A stretch of DNA of 64,000 bases from Asterella californica (lineage: Eukaryota > Streptophyta > Marchantiopsida > Marchantiales > Aytoniaceae). A model generated the notes under the pieces. That model searched no databases and had not been told where the DNA came from. It was given only the letters and a program-made list of their open reading frames with translations. Of this stretch, positions 31,534 through 43,119 are shown in pieces (within the stretch, counting starts at the first letter, position 1; the number at the start of each line of letters is the position of its first letter). The DNA is taken from positions 1,674,001 to 1,738,000 of the forward strand of contig JAYKYS010000007.1 of the NCBI GenBank assembly GCA_036924285.1. Direction: 5' to 3'. The position numbers and the translations under genes were made by a program.

Positions 31534-32012
31534 ATAATGCATTGGATGGATGCCTAGGCATTGAGAAGGATGGACGCTTTCAAAGGCAAAACACCATGGG
31601 GAGATATCGTTTGTGATCCATGGGTCTCCAATCGAGAAATCGTATCCAAGCGGAAGCGCCGCATTAGTGTGCTGCGCTACGTCTTGGACTTTCACAACTT
31701 AGCGAACTGAAACATCTAAGTAGCTAAAGGAAAGGAAATCAACCGAGACTCCGTTAGTAGCGGCGAGCGAAAGTGGATTAGGCTTCTCTCTTCATTCAAT
31801 TTGTTGAGAATTGAATGATGAAAAAACCATTAAAGGAATTGTGAAAAAGATTGGAAAATCTTGCCAAAGAAGGCGATAGCCCTGTAGCACATTTTTCCAT
31901 TGGTTTTATTCAATAAGTAAAACGCGGATACCGTGTTTGAATTTTGATCGCTTTTACGCGACCAAGGGGGACCACCCTCTAAGCCTAAGTATTCCTCAAT
32001 GACCGATAGCGT

Positions 32013-32046
<34 letters not shown>

Positions 32047-32380
32047 AAGAAAGGGAGTGAAATAGAAAACCTGAAATCCGATGCAAACAATCAGTCGAAG
32101 GAAGCTAGCTAAGTATAGAAAACTTTCCACTCTAACGGCGTACCTTTTGCATAATGGGTCAGCGAGTAAATGGAAACAGCGAGCTTAAGCCATTAGGTGT
32201 AGGCGTAATGAAGTTGAATATTCTAGTTGTTTCTATTTGATCCGAAAAAATTGAGCTATCCATGAGCAGATTGAAGAGGCCCTAATCGGGCCTTGCAGGA
32301 CCGAACCCACGCCTGTGGTAAAAGGCAGGGATGACTTGTGGATAGGGGTGAAAAGCCGTGCGACTTGAAGGACATTAGAC
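31534..32380 (+). pseudogene. rrn26: mitochondrial large-subunit rRNA, 5' part (copy 2)
   Basis: Begins GCATTGGATGGATGCCTAGG, the usual 5' start of 23S-like rRNA. It continues through GAACTGAAACATCTAAGTA, CCGTTAGTAGCGGCGAGCG, CCGTGAGGGAAAGGTG, ATAATGGGTCAGCGAG and GATGACTTGTGGATAGGGG, equivalent to about E. coli 10-790. The match ends near 32370-32380, so roughly the first quarter of the gene is present. Confidence 0.9.
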
Positions 32381-32496
32381 AATGCAAATGGCCCTGTGGG
32401 TGGGGAAGTGCCGGGTCCTCTGGATCTTGGGTCCCCCATGGCACTACTATTCATGCCTTACGCGCTAACCTTGGCCAGAAAACACGGCCTAAGGTC
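32381..32496 (+). other. NUMT flank left of the gypsy insertion
   Basis: Matches 5041-5196 in copy 1, with one internal deletion. It ends AAGGTC at the LTR edge. Confidence 0.6.
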
Positions 32497-33412
32497 TGTA
32501 AACCCTCCGTGGTCCTATCGATCAACTACCCCCCCGATCTCTCAACCTCCACGATCGTCATCCACGAATCTGCAACATGTGGGGCCTGTCTCTCACTCAG
32601 GGGTCACCTCTGATGGCTTTGATGGAAGCACACCATGAACTTGAAGGGAAAATGCTGAGTTCACTCATTCATACACCCACAAACTTATCAACTAAAAATC
32701 TCCTTAAACACATCAACTAAAATCCTCCATTCTAACGACGTCTCTCAAGTTCTCACATGCTAAAAATATCCCACACTCTCTATATTACTCAAGTTGTCAT
32801 TACGACAATGTGAAAACAAGGATGAGGAGCTCTTCTCTACTCCTCTATTTATACATTCTAGGTTTTTTACTTTGGTACCCTCCGGTAACTCAGCCGTAAC
32901 TACTTTTACCGGGTTTTACTAAGATATTACTTAAGGTAAAAGCATTGATCACATGGGCTTTTTACCTTTTCACATGAGCTTATTCCTTCAAAGTCAACAA
33001 CTTCTAGAAGGATTCTGAAATATTCTCAAGGAATCTCGAATTTCCACCCCCCCTCTACACTAGGACCCACTAAAAAGGAAACATGTGGAATCTCTTCTTG
33101 TTTTTAATGCCCACAAAGTCCACAACTTTAATCCAACCACTAAAATCAAGTCAAAAAGGAGATAAGGGATACTTTCCACCCCCTTTCTACCTTTTAGACA
33201 AGATGACAAGATAGTAGTGCTCACTCTTTAGCAAATATCTGAATTCTGCCAAAAGTACAGCTAAGTTTAACCATAACTAACTTTTAGCTAGTCATGACTA
33301 ACTTGATACCTCCTTAAAATACTTTGGCAGCCAATAAACATTCTCAACACTTAGTTATAACTAAACACCTTACTAATAGACAAACTTCCTATGTGTAACA
33401 TAGGTCGTTACA
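32497..33412 (-). repeat. 3' LTR of the young gypsy element
   Basis: 916 bp. In element sense it starts TGTAACGACC and ends GGTTTACA. Identical to the other LTR except G for T at 32511. Confidence 0.93.
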
Positions 33413-33425
33413 TTTTACCCCCGGA
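33413..33425 (-). other. polypurine tract of the young gypsy element
   Basis: Minus-strand GGGGGTAAAA lies directly before the 3' LTR, at the usual place for plus-strand DNA priming. Confidence 0.65.
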
Positions 33426-36400
33426 CTAAATTTTCGCTCCGTCCTCGGAGTGAAGAGAGAACTTTCGTCGATGAAACAACTTCAACTTGTCATGGTTGAC
33501 CCGATCGAATCTCCTTCCTCCCAACTCCTGAAGGTCATATGTGAAGTTGCTCCACACCTTATCTACAACAAAAGGACCAAAATATCTCGGAAGAAACTTC
33601 TTCCTAGCCCTCTTGAATCTGATAGCATCATATAACATAACCCAATCTCCAACTTGAAACGGTTTTACCTCCCTCTTGCCCAATCGTTTGTCGTAACTCT
33701 TCTTTTGATACGCCTGAGCTCGTTCCATCCGGATCATTGCTACCGCTCGGGTCTCTTCCAACTCCATGAGTTGCTCCCTTCTTGATCTGACCACGTCTTC
33801 TCCTCTCGACCTCTTCAACTTTCGTTGAATAGTTTGAAAAGTATCCAATTCGAATTGGATCGGCAACTTGGACTCCACTCCATAAACCAGTCGAAATGGA
33901 GAGTACCCAGTAGAAGTCTTTGTTGTCGTTCGGTACTCCCATAAGATGGCATGTAGCCTCTTATCCCAAGTATGTTTCGCAGTCTCAACACCAGCATCTT
34001 TGGCGAGCATCATACAAAGTGTAAGATTGGTCTTCTCCGCAAGACCATTAGCATTTGGTTTGTATGAGGTCGTTACTCGTGGCTTGATAGAAAAGTGTTG
34101 TAGCATAGCAGTAGTCATGCTCCCTACAAACTCTCCTCCTCTATCTGAGACCAACTCTAACGGACATCCAAATCTTGTGATGATCCTCTCCCATAGGAAT
34201 CTACCGACTTCTGTTTCATTGGTCTCTCTCAAAGGTCTAGCCTCTACCCACTTGGTACAATAGTCAGTGGCGACTACAATGTATCTATTGCCTCGAGGTG
34301 TCTTATTAAGAGGACCTACAAAGTCAATACCCCACTTCTCAAATGGTCCTAACACTGGAATTGATCTTAACGGAGGTGTTCTAGTAGACTTCAGAGCAAA
34401 TGCTTGACATACGTCGCAAGTTTTGCAATAGTCTAAACACTCTTTGAAAATCCCTCTCCAGTGATAACCCGCATCCAAAATCTTGAAGGCTGTTATCTTA
34501 CCAGCAAAGTGACCTCCGCAAACAGTTCTGTCGTGAAACTCGTGCATTAGCTTGAATGCCTCCTTCTGACCAACTGCTCTCCTTAGTAACCCATCTGCTC
34601 CTTGATGAAACAGAATTCCCTCCACCATGGTGTAAGGTTTGCATCTCTTGATCAACGCGTTACGTTCTCGGGTATGCATACCTTCTGGAAAGGAACCATC
34701 TGCAAGGAAACTCCAGATTTCCTTGTACTCGTCCGGTATCTCCTCAATGCTTGTGATGGTCATCAGATGCTCGTCTGGAAATGAATCATCAAACGGTTCT
34801 TCTCCCTCATCATCATAAGCCCTCGACAAAAGATCAGCATTCGCATGCTTTTTCCCTGGTCTATCTTCGATCACGTAATCGTATTCTGTTAGAAGGATCT
34901 TCCAACGAGCAATACGACCTTCGGCATTTGGCTTATTAAAGATATACTTTAAAGCCTTGTGATCTGTGACTATGGAAAATTTCCCTCCTAGCAAGTAGTG
35001 TCGAAATTTCTTCAATCCAAAGATCACTGCTAATCCTTCTCGTTCAGTCACGGAGTAATTCTTCTCCGCTGGAACCATCTGCCTACTAGCATAAGCTATA
35101 GGATGATCATGCCCATCTTCATCTAGCTGACTTAATGTACATCCGATTGCTACATTGGAGACATCCGTATACAGAATAAATGCTTTACTCCACTCAGGTT
35201 TAGCAAGTATAGGAGCTGTCACTAATGCCTTTTTCAGCTCCTCAAATGCTTCCTTTGCCTTTTGATCATGTACTATCAAGTCAAAATCAACTCCTTTCTT
35301 CATGTACATAGTCAAAGCTATTGCTTTGTTTGAGAAGGAAAAGACAAACCTACGATAATATCCAACCATGCCAAGAAACTGCCTCAACTTTGTTAAGTTG
35401 ATCGGAAATGGAAGATCCACAATCTTCTTCACCTTCTCAGGATCTACCGCAATCCCATTCTTGGAAATGATGTGCCCTAATAGCATACCTTCTTCGCAGC
35501 CAAAGATGCACTTCTCTGGATTTAGAGAAGCGTTGGCTTGCTCCAACCGCTGCAAAACTTTGATCACATGATCAAAGTGGTCCTCCTTTCTCCCGTACAC
35601 ACAGAAATCGTCAATGAAATCACGAACAAACTTCCCTATGAATGGTTCAAACACCTTGTTCATGAACCTCTGAAATGTGGCTGGAGCATTACACAGTCCG
35701 AATGGCATCACTCGAAATGCAAATGTTCCCCAAGGAGTAGTAAAAGTAGTCAACTGTTGGTACTCCTGTGCTATCTTGATCTGGTTATACTCACTATAAC
35801 CATCACCAAAGCTGTACCACTCATGACCAGCAACTTCCTCCAAAATCTCATCTATAAATGATAGAGGATAATAATCCTTCTTGGTAACTGCATTCAGCTT
35901 CTTATAGTCTATGCACACTCGCAGCTTACCATTCTTCTTCTTGACAATCACAATGGGTGAAACCCATTCTGAGTTCTCCACCTCATAGATGAAACTCGCC
36001 TCCCTCAACTTGTCTATCTCCTCCTTGACCATCATCGCTGTTGTAGGATTGACCCTTCTCTGCTTCTGTCGAACTGGTCTTGCGTTCTCCTCCAATTCGA
36101 TTCGATGAGTCTCGAGAGTCACCTCCTTCAAATCCTTGTAGCTGAAAGCAAATACATAGATATATTTTCGAAATATATCTAGGAATCTACTTTTCTCCTC
36201 TTGAGTGACATTGATACCAAACTTCAGGGTAGAGAGTCTTCTCACAATCTCTGCCTCACTCAACTCTTCTTTGTCAAGATCTTTCTCCACTGCTGGTCGA
36301 GGCAACAAGTCAATAGCACTAAGCTGATGTACTGATTCATCTCGATCAAATCCTTCGTCCTCAGAGGAGGATTCTTGATCGTAAGAATCTCCGGTATCTA

Positions 36401-38312
36401 CTTCCGAGACACTCTGATCATCCTCCGTATCAGATTCCCAATAGTCACTAGTGGGTCTATCAGAGTCAGAAGTCACAACTCCAACACCCGAGAGAGGAAC
36501 GATCACTCTATGATCTCTAGGCCCAATCCGTAAGTATCCCTTGTGCCACCTATCCGTGATGCGCACAGCTCTCAACCAAGGCCTACCTAGGAGCAAATCA
36601 TAACTAGAGTCCTTTAACACTTGAAAGGACATCAATGTTTGAACTCCCATCACAGACACGACCACCTTCTCTAACACACCAAGAGGTCTTACCCGTTGCT
36701 TGTTAGCCATCCCCACGACAATGCTAGCCGGACGAGTTGGTTCCATTCCCAACTTCTTCATCAACCTCTCCGATATGGCGTTTACAGCCGACCCTCCATC
36801 CACCAATACGTCAGAGACGTAGTGACCATTCAATCGGACTTCAATCTTTGAAGCCCTAGTGCATACCTCTGAAGCATGCACATCCACCACACCAACTCCC
36901 ACAGACTTTGACGTCTTGCTCTTGGGTTTCTTCTTCTTGCTTCTCTTAGAACTCAGTCCTCCTCTGAGTTCCCTTCGTAAGCTGGGATTAAGTGCGATCA
37001 GTTGTCCAACAGTGATGTTGGCTTTCTGAGCACCCACATCTTCAACCACATCATATCCCGCTTGGGAAGATGAAATGGTGAAATCCGCCATCCCCAGCTT
37101 CCTTCTTGGCTCCCTTGGTGTACTCGAAACATTACTCGAACGAGTGCTTCTACTAGCTGATTCCTCCATGAAAACCGGTTCATCAGAAAATCGAGTTCTT
37201 TTCCTTTCTTGAGCTAAAAGCTCCACCGGTGCATGAGAAGAGTTTGAACTCTCTCCTTTCTCGTAGATGGGATCTCGCACGACATCGATAGTAGCCACCC
37301 CCTTGTCCCGTCCTTGTGATGGATTTCCTCCACCCACATTCATTCTGACAGCTTCAGCACCTCTTGCTCCGTTGTTAGGACAATTTCGCTGGAAATGAGA
37401 ACCTCCACACGTCCAACAAGTGATTCTTCCAAAGTTACCTTGGTTGCCTCCAAAGTTACCTTGATTTCCTCGGTTGAGATTGTTGTCGTAACCTCTTTGA
37501 CCTCCTCCTCCACCTTTGTTCCTCCATTCTCGTAACTGCACCACGTTTATCTTGAGATCCGCAAGAGTATCGGTGATGTTCTTCAGCTCGGCATGAAAAT
37601 CAGAGGTGGCAGTAGACATCGTTGTTGGGACAAACGGTCTTGGCACCACCGTTGGAGTAGGAGCTGACGTTGAAGCAATCACCAATTGTGATGGTGCAGG
37701 TGCGATCGTTGTGACTACACCAGGAGTCGGAGTTGACACTAGAGCAGCATGATGAGGTTGGATGATATCTCCTTCATCCAAACTCTCTTCCATATTGATC
37801 GCTATCTTGATGACCTCCGCTTTGGTTGCTGGCTTCTCGTACCTCACTTGGGTTCGAATTGAAGGCCTCAACCCTCCCACCAAGTTCTTGGTCAACACTG
37901 CTCCAATCCCCGCCATCGTTAACTCCACATTGTCTCCACTCTTCCGTAGGACCGTCCGAAACCGTTGCTCCAACTTATCCACCCTTTCGGCATATTGCCG
38001 AACTTTCTCGTCGTCTCGTTGCTTCAAATAAGTAAGCTCCACCATGAGCTTCTCATAACTCTCTTCTGGAAGAAATTCTTCGATGAGTGCATTACTCAAC
38101 GTCTCTCATGTGTCCTCAACTGCACCAGGTGTCTTGCTCTTCACTCGGTCTTCATACCACGTAAGAGCAAAATCTTCTAAAAACTCTGGCAGTAACAACA
38201 CCCATTCTTCTTTCCTTCTCACGTTGTTTCCGATGCAACCCCTTTTGAAATCTCGTACAAATGGTTCTACATCTTCATTGTCCTTCTCATAAAACACTGA
38301 TAACTTCCCCAT
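33426..38312 (-). CDS. gypsy gag-pol polyprotein with one in-frame TGA
   Basis: The frame opens with ATG at 38312 (MGKLSVFYEKDNEDVEP) and is continuous to 33426, except for a TGA at 38108-38106 in gag, at a place where gag proteins usually carry Trp. Downstream of that stop there are about 1,559 codons. Order (residues counted from 38099): gag to about 225; CCHC knuckle CWTCGGSHFQRNC at about 228; aspartic protease with VLVDGGSAV at about 431; reverse transcriptase with FIDD at about 828; RNase H with TDVSN at about 978; integrase zinc site at about 1186, then catalytic Asp near 1258 and 1318 and Glu near 1353; GDWVMLYD-type tail. Every enzyme motif I can check is present. Without readthrough or editing the stop would block it. 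Confidence 0.93.
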
Positions 38313-38524
38313 CTTGTAACTACTCTTCTACACTTCCAATTTTCGTGCAATAACTACTCGCTAAAAGAGCACGAACATCACCAATTCCATTCGCGAATAA
38401 TCTACCATAGGTAAAATAAAAGGAAATGGTTGTAACAACACCTCTTGTGCCATCTCTTCTCCCAAGGTAATCATGAGCTTGAGTCGCATCACCGCCTTCT
38501 CCACCATCCGAATGACGATCTCCA

Positions 38525-39016
38525 TCACAACTCAGCCGAGTCCTCTTTTGAAGTCGACAACTTCTCCGTCTCAGCTCTTTGAGTCTCGTCCAACTTCTCG
38601 ACTACTGACGTAAGTAGGGCGGCCACATCGACGCACTTGTGTCCTCTTGATAGATCACCCACTCCACAACTTGGACAAGGATCTTCTCCTAGAAGATGAA
38701 TTGGCGCTGGTGACGATGGATCCACTCGAAGACTTAAATCAGTAAACTCCCGCTTCCCTTTAGCCCTCTCGGTTCTGATTCTAGTTGGACAATTCACTAC
38801 TTTATGTCCCAACCCTCTACAAAAATAACACCACAAGTCGGTTTCTACTCTTCTCCTCGGAGATTCTGCTTGAGGTTTTGTACTAGGGTTCTCAAACTCA
38901 ACGATAATCTCTTTAGAGCTCTCTCCGACGCTTACTATGACATCTAAACCTTGAGGAAGATTTCTAAGTCTAACTTTCCAATCTTTTGAACTTCCACTCA
39001 TGTTGCGCCTTCTCAA
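38525..39016 (-). CDS. extra upstream frame with a CCHC zinc knuckle
   Basis: 163 codons, between the primer site and gag on the coding strand. It contains a canonical CCHC knuckle (CX2CX4HX4C) at residues 63-76. A second Cys/His cluster lies at 114-128 (CX2CX8HXC). The C-terminal part is helical and charged. It is not part of gag-pol, which has its own knuckle. Standard Ty3/gypsy elements lack such a frame. It may be a nucleic-acid-binding accessory protein, or a domesticated or duplicated gag piece. Confidence 0.6.
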   Translation of the reverse strand: MRRRNMSGSSKDWKVRLRNLPQGLDVIVSVGESSKEIIVEFENPSTKPQAESPRRRVETDLWCYFCRGLGHKVVNCPTRIRTERAKGKREFTDLSLRVDPSSPAPIHLLGEDPCPSCGVGDLSRGHKCVDVAALLTSVVEKLDETQRAETEKLSTSKEDSAEL

Positions 39017-39132
39017 CCATTAAGTGGACAAAATATCATTGAGGAAAATAACTCTACATCACTTTCTTAACTCTTTTATATTGAAAATCGTGTATTCTAC
39101 ATGCTATACACGAAATAAAATCCAATCTAAAA

Positions 39133-39450
39133 TTAAGAGTCCATGATAATATCCTCATGACCATCGTCTGTACTAATCCTAGCAGACATCTTAAAGTCAC
39201 TTTTGTAAGGATCACACTCTACTTCGTCAGGAGCATTCGTGGCCTCTACAGTGAATGATACTTTGAACTCAACCTTCTTCACATCTACGCCGATGCTCGC
39301 AGAAGCTTCTTGATATAAAGCAAAAATATCACCCCAATTGCAATAGAAGCTTGATCGCAACGCCTCTATACTTAACTTTGGCTTTTTCGTCTCCGTTATA
39401 ACTCCCAAACGTCTCTTCTTCAACTTCGGCACTCGAACTGGATTCCCCAT
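39133..39450 (-). CDS. extra upstream frame, unknown function
   Basis: 105 codons on the coding strand, upstream of the CCHC frame. Basic start (KKRRLG), acidic end (DDGHEDIIMDS), no recognisable domain. Its intact state in a young element suggests it may be real, but it could be a chance frame. Confidence 0.45.
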   Translation of the reverse strand: MGNPVRVPKLKKRRLGVITETKKPKLSIEALRSSFYCNWGDIFALYQEASASIGVDVKKVEFKVSFTVEATNAPDEVECDPYKSDFKMSARISTDDGHEDIIMDS

Positions 39451-40315
39451 GAAGTATCTTCAAGACCTCCTTGTATGCCGAAACGTATATCTCTTAGTTG
39501 GTAAGAGATCTCTCCAAGATTTTTGTGGTCTCCAGTAGCTCAACCTCCAAGCTACTAAATCATGAAGTTTCAACAGAAACTTCCCTAATCAGAAGAGATG
39601 GTGATGACTGTACAAATTTTCAGAGAACTGAAATTTGTATATTTTCACTTCCCTCATGGTTGTCAACCCCCTCCACTTTGAAAAATTCTTTCTCCCTCTT
39701 CAGACCTCATCTTCTCATGATTTCTTTTGTCTTGGATAGCTTATCAGCCAATCTAAAACACTGGAAAGTTTCTCAGGAAAATAAAATTCACAGAAAATCT
39801 GACACTGACTGTAAATTTTTTTCAGAAAACAGAATTCCTCAACTCTCACGAATAGACCCCCTCAACTTTTAAAAATCATTGCTCCCTCTCTAGACCACCT
39901 TTTCCTATGATTTCTTTTGTCTTAGATAGGTAATCAACCAATCTAAAACACTGGAAAGTTTCACAGGAAAATAAAATTCACAAAAAAGTTGACAGCGACT
40001 GTACAAATATTCCAGAGAGCAGAATTTCTAAACTCACAAATTTCTCTCCTCTAATAACTTTTCTCTCATCCTTTCTCTACAACTCTTGTTGCACCTTCTT
40101 TCAACTCTCCTCAAGCCCTTTCTAAGTGAACAAGATGTAAAGAATGACTTCGAATGCGTCATATATCACTACGGGATACACGAAAGGTTCTAACGTTGCT
40201 AACATCGCGTTAGCTCTCTCTCCTCCCAACGTTCTCTCCATGTGCTCTCTCATAATCTCTTTTTGTCGAATATAGAACTGAACTCTAAACATCGTTCAAA
40301 GATCCCTTCAAGTGA
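39451..40315 (-). other. 5' leader of the young gypsy element
   Basis: Non-coding region between the 5' LTR and the first upstream frame. It has a diverged direct repeat: the words CTCTAGACCACCTTTTC and CCAATCTAAAACACTGGAAAG occur near 39700-39770 and again at 39880-39960. Confidence 0.55.
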
Positions 40316-40338
40316 GATCCCAGCAACGGAACCAAAAA
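40316..40338 (-). other. primer-binding site of the young gypsy element
   Basis: Minus-strand TGGTTCCGTTGCTGGGATC starts five bases inside the 5' LTR. It has the TGG of a tRNA 3' CCA end, but it is not the initiator-Met type; I cannot name the tRNA. The full 23-nt stretch ends before 40316. Confidence 0.6.
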
Positions 40339-41254
40339 TGTAAACCCTCCGTTGTCCTATCGATCAACTACCCCCCCGATCTCTCAACCTCCACGATCGT
40401 CATCCACGAATCTGCAACATGTGGGGCCTGTCTCTCACTCAGGGGTCACCTCTGATGGCTTTGATGGAAGCACACCATGAACTTGAAGGGAAAATGCTGA
40501 GTTCACTCATTCATACACCCACAAACTTATCAACTAAAAATCTCCTTAAACACATCAACTAAAATCCTCCATTCTAACGACGTCTCTCAAGTTCTCACAT
40601 GCTAAAAATATCCCACACTCTCTATATTACTCAAGTTGTCATTACGACAATGTGAAAACAAGGATGAGGAGCTCTTCTCTACTCCTCTATTTATACATTC
40701 TAGGTTTTTTACTTTGGTACCCTCCGGTAACTCAGCCGTAACTACTTTTACCGGGTTTTACTAAGATATTACTTAAGGTAAAAGCATTGATCACATGGGC
40801 TTTTTACCTTTTCACATGAGCTTATTCCTTCAAAGTCAACAACTTCTAGAAGGATTCTGAAATATTCTCAAGGAATCTCGAATTTCCACCCCCCCTCTAC
40901 ACTAGGACCCACTAAAAAGGAAACATGTGGAATCTCTTCTTGTTTTTAATGCCCACAAAGTCCACAACTTTAATCCAACCACTAAAATCAAGTCAAAAAG
41001 GAGATAAGGGATACTTTCCACCCCCTTTCTACCTTTTAGACAAGATGACAAGATAGTAGTGCTCACTCTTTAGCAAATATCTGAATTCTGCCAAAAGTAC
41101 AGCTAAGTTTAACCATAACTAACTTTTAGCTAGTCATGACTAACTTGATACCTCCTTAAAATACTTTGGCAGCCAATAAACATTCTCAACACTTAGTTAT
41201 AACTAAACACCTTACTAATAGACAAACTTCCTATGTGTAACATAGGTCGTTACA
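40339..41254 (-). repeat. 5' LTR of the young gypsy element
   Basis: 916 bp, same length as its partner and one difference seen. It contains the element promoter by inference. Short TATA-like CTATTTATAC text occurs near 40685-40695 on the plus strand. Confidence 0.93.
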
Positions 41255-41984
41255 AGTCAGACAAAGCTGCTTTACTCAAGTTTGGGCCAAACTTGCGGAT
41301 CACAGAAAAAGGCAAGGAGGTAGCGTCACTATACAACCCCACCTCTCTAAAAACTACAGGAAAGTTCCACATTACTAGGTTCAGTCAGCTTACTATACTC
41401 GAGGAACCATATTATGGAGTCTGGTGACTATATTCGAGGAAGCTTGTGATGGAGTGGCGTGGATAGAGCAGACAGACTACTCACAACAAAAAGATCTATC
41501 CCGCGCCTCCGGCAAAAAAAAGATGTTTAGGCTCTCTTCCTTTGGTCGACTGTCTCGCTTTGGTCGACCTTCTCTCTTTGGTTTTCGCGCCTCTCTCCTC
41601 TTCTCCCTCTAGGACTAGTGCGTGGAAATCGTCAAGCCATTTCCAGCCTGTGGACCCTTCTTTCTCAGCCATTTAGACTAGTTCAACATTTGTTTTGCAG
41701 CTTTAACTGTATCACTTGAGATCTTTTCAATATATCCCGGTCTCGGCGCTCTTGCTAGGGCAACCATAGTCAAATCGAGAAAGCGGATCACGCTATGCCT
41801 ATAATGATTTAGTTACAAGGTGCAGGGGAGGGAGGAATTGCACAGTAGTCGCACGTCCCGGTGTAAGGAGGGCTAGTAGCGCTTATACGGCCAAGCCACA
41901 AAAGCTGAAGAAATTGCCATGGATGAGCCACATGCAGGGAAACTTGCACGTGTGGTTGTGACGGGAGAAGAACCCTATCGGTAT
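41255..41984 (+). pseudogene. NUMT flank and 3' end of an atp9 group II intron
   Basis: The first part continues the sequence interrupted at 32496. From about 41640 it leads to a group II intron end: domain V is at 41924-41958 (GAGCCACATGCAGGGAAAC then TTGCACGTGTGGTT), followed by a domain VI-like GACGGGAGAAGAACCC. Placement right before the atp9 exon fixes the identity. No maturase is seen, and the 5' part of the intron is absent or scrambled. Confidence 0.7.
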
Positions 41985-42124
41985 TCTTTGATTAATTCTG
42001 TTGCACGAATTCTGTTCCATCATTGGCTAACCAATTATTTGGTTATGCCATTTTAGGTTTTGCTTTAACTGAAGCTATTGCTTTGTTTGCCTTAATGATG
42101 AGATTTTTAATATTCGTCTTTTAA
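41985..42124 (+). pseudogene. atp9: mitochondrial atp9 3' exon
   Basis: Subunit c of the ATP synthase ring. The exon starts at about LINSVAR. It is then frameshifted by a partial repeat of ATTCTGTT, resumes at [20 protein letters not shown] and ends FLIFVF before a TAA at 42122. One residue is missing and an Ala is replaced by Arg near the end. The conserved Glu of the second membrane helix is present, but the frame is broken upstream, so this is a pseudogene. Confidence 0.88.
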
Positions 42125-43119
42125 TGTGCTGCAAATATTTCTTTTTTTTGTTTTTATTTCCTAAAACGAGCACCTTAGGGCTCGAACGTTTCGTACGTTT
42201 GAGCCCTTCCCTCGCCGCACACGCATAAAAGAGCTAACAAAAAAACAAGGGGGTATTTGACCTTTCCATCTGCTTAGACAGTAGAGCCCCGAAGGAATTC
42301 AAAAAGGATTGTTCTTGGGTAAAGAGCTTTGTCTCTCTACCCTAACAGAGAGAGATCAAAGAGCAGAAAACGTCATATTTTTATGCTTACTTCTCCAAGG
42401 TCCAAGGGATAGTTATTTGGCTTGTAAAACCCCTTCTTTCGTAAAGCCAAATAAGGAAAATCATCAAGTCATTTCCGCCTTGACGAAAGGAGGCACGTAG
42501 TGCGAAGACCTGAGGGAGAGATGCGTAGCACTCGACCAGAGGGATAGCGCTTTACGACTGGAGCGGGTCTCTTTTTCCTTTGATTCTCTGCTTCACATAG
42601 CTCACGAAGGCCACAGATAGCCTGGGGCTCGGGCTCTCGGCTCCTACCGTAGCCTTGTACAGCTCAGGGAATCTTTTGTAGGTGTGTCAAAAAGACAGAC
42701 CCAGGGAGAATAATCTTTCCAGGAATTCAATGCTAAAGATAGAAAGAGATTGGTCAAAGATAGGAACCAGAGTTTTCATTTTATGTTCGGTAATAAGGTA
42801 TTGTCTTACTAACTATTGATAGTGAGCATTGATCTGGGAGTGAATGAAAATCATATTATTTTGACTAAAGAAAGGTGATCGGATTCATTTTACTTTTCTA
42901 ATAGGTTGTATTTCAAGTATTTGAAAAAGTCTGACAGGAGTTCAACCTCCTGGGCCAGACTGGCCAATATACCGCTTTTATTTAATATCTCATTGAACTC
43001 TAGCCGAAATGCAAACATTTCGAGATTTTAATAAGATAAAGAAAGGAATCGATTCGTGTCCAGGTTCATTCGTTACAATGAGAGGTCCTACGGAGGTTCA
43101 TATTGAGTTTAAAGGGGGG
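42125..43119. other. mitochondrial spacer, no gene seen
   Basis: Short GC-rich repeat phrases; no reliable frame. A small hairpin GTCTGACAGG / CCTGGGCCAGAC lies near 42930-42955. Confidence 0.35.

Larger units (their letters stand above)
32497..41254 (-). mobile_element. young Ty3/gypsy LTR retrotransposon inserted in the NUMT
   Basis: 8,758 bp, bounded by two 916-bp LTRs that end TGTAA..TTACA and differ, by eye, at a single base (32511 against 40353). All coding capacity is on the minus strand. Order in the element's sense: 5' LTR (41254-40339), primer site, two small frames, gag-pol, polypurine tract, 3' LTR (33412-32497). The uninterrupted NUMT copy at about 5200 gives the empty site. The target duplication is short and imperfect (GGTC left, AGTC right). 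There is no chromodomain at the integrase end. Confidence 0.93.
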
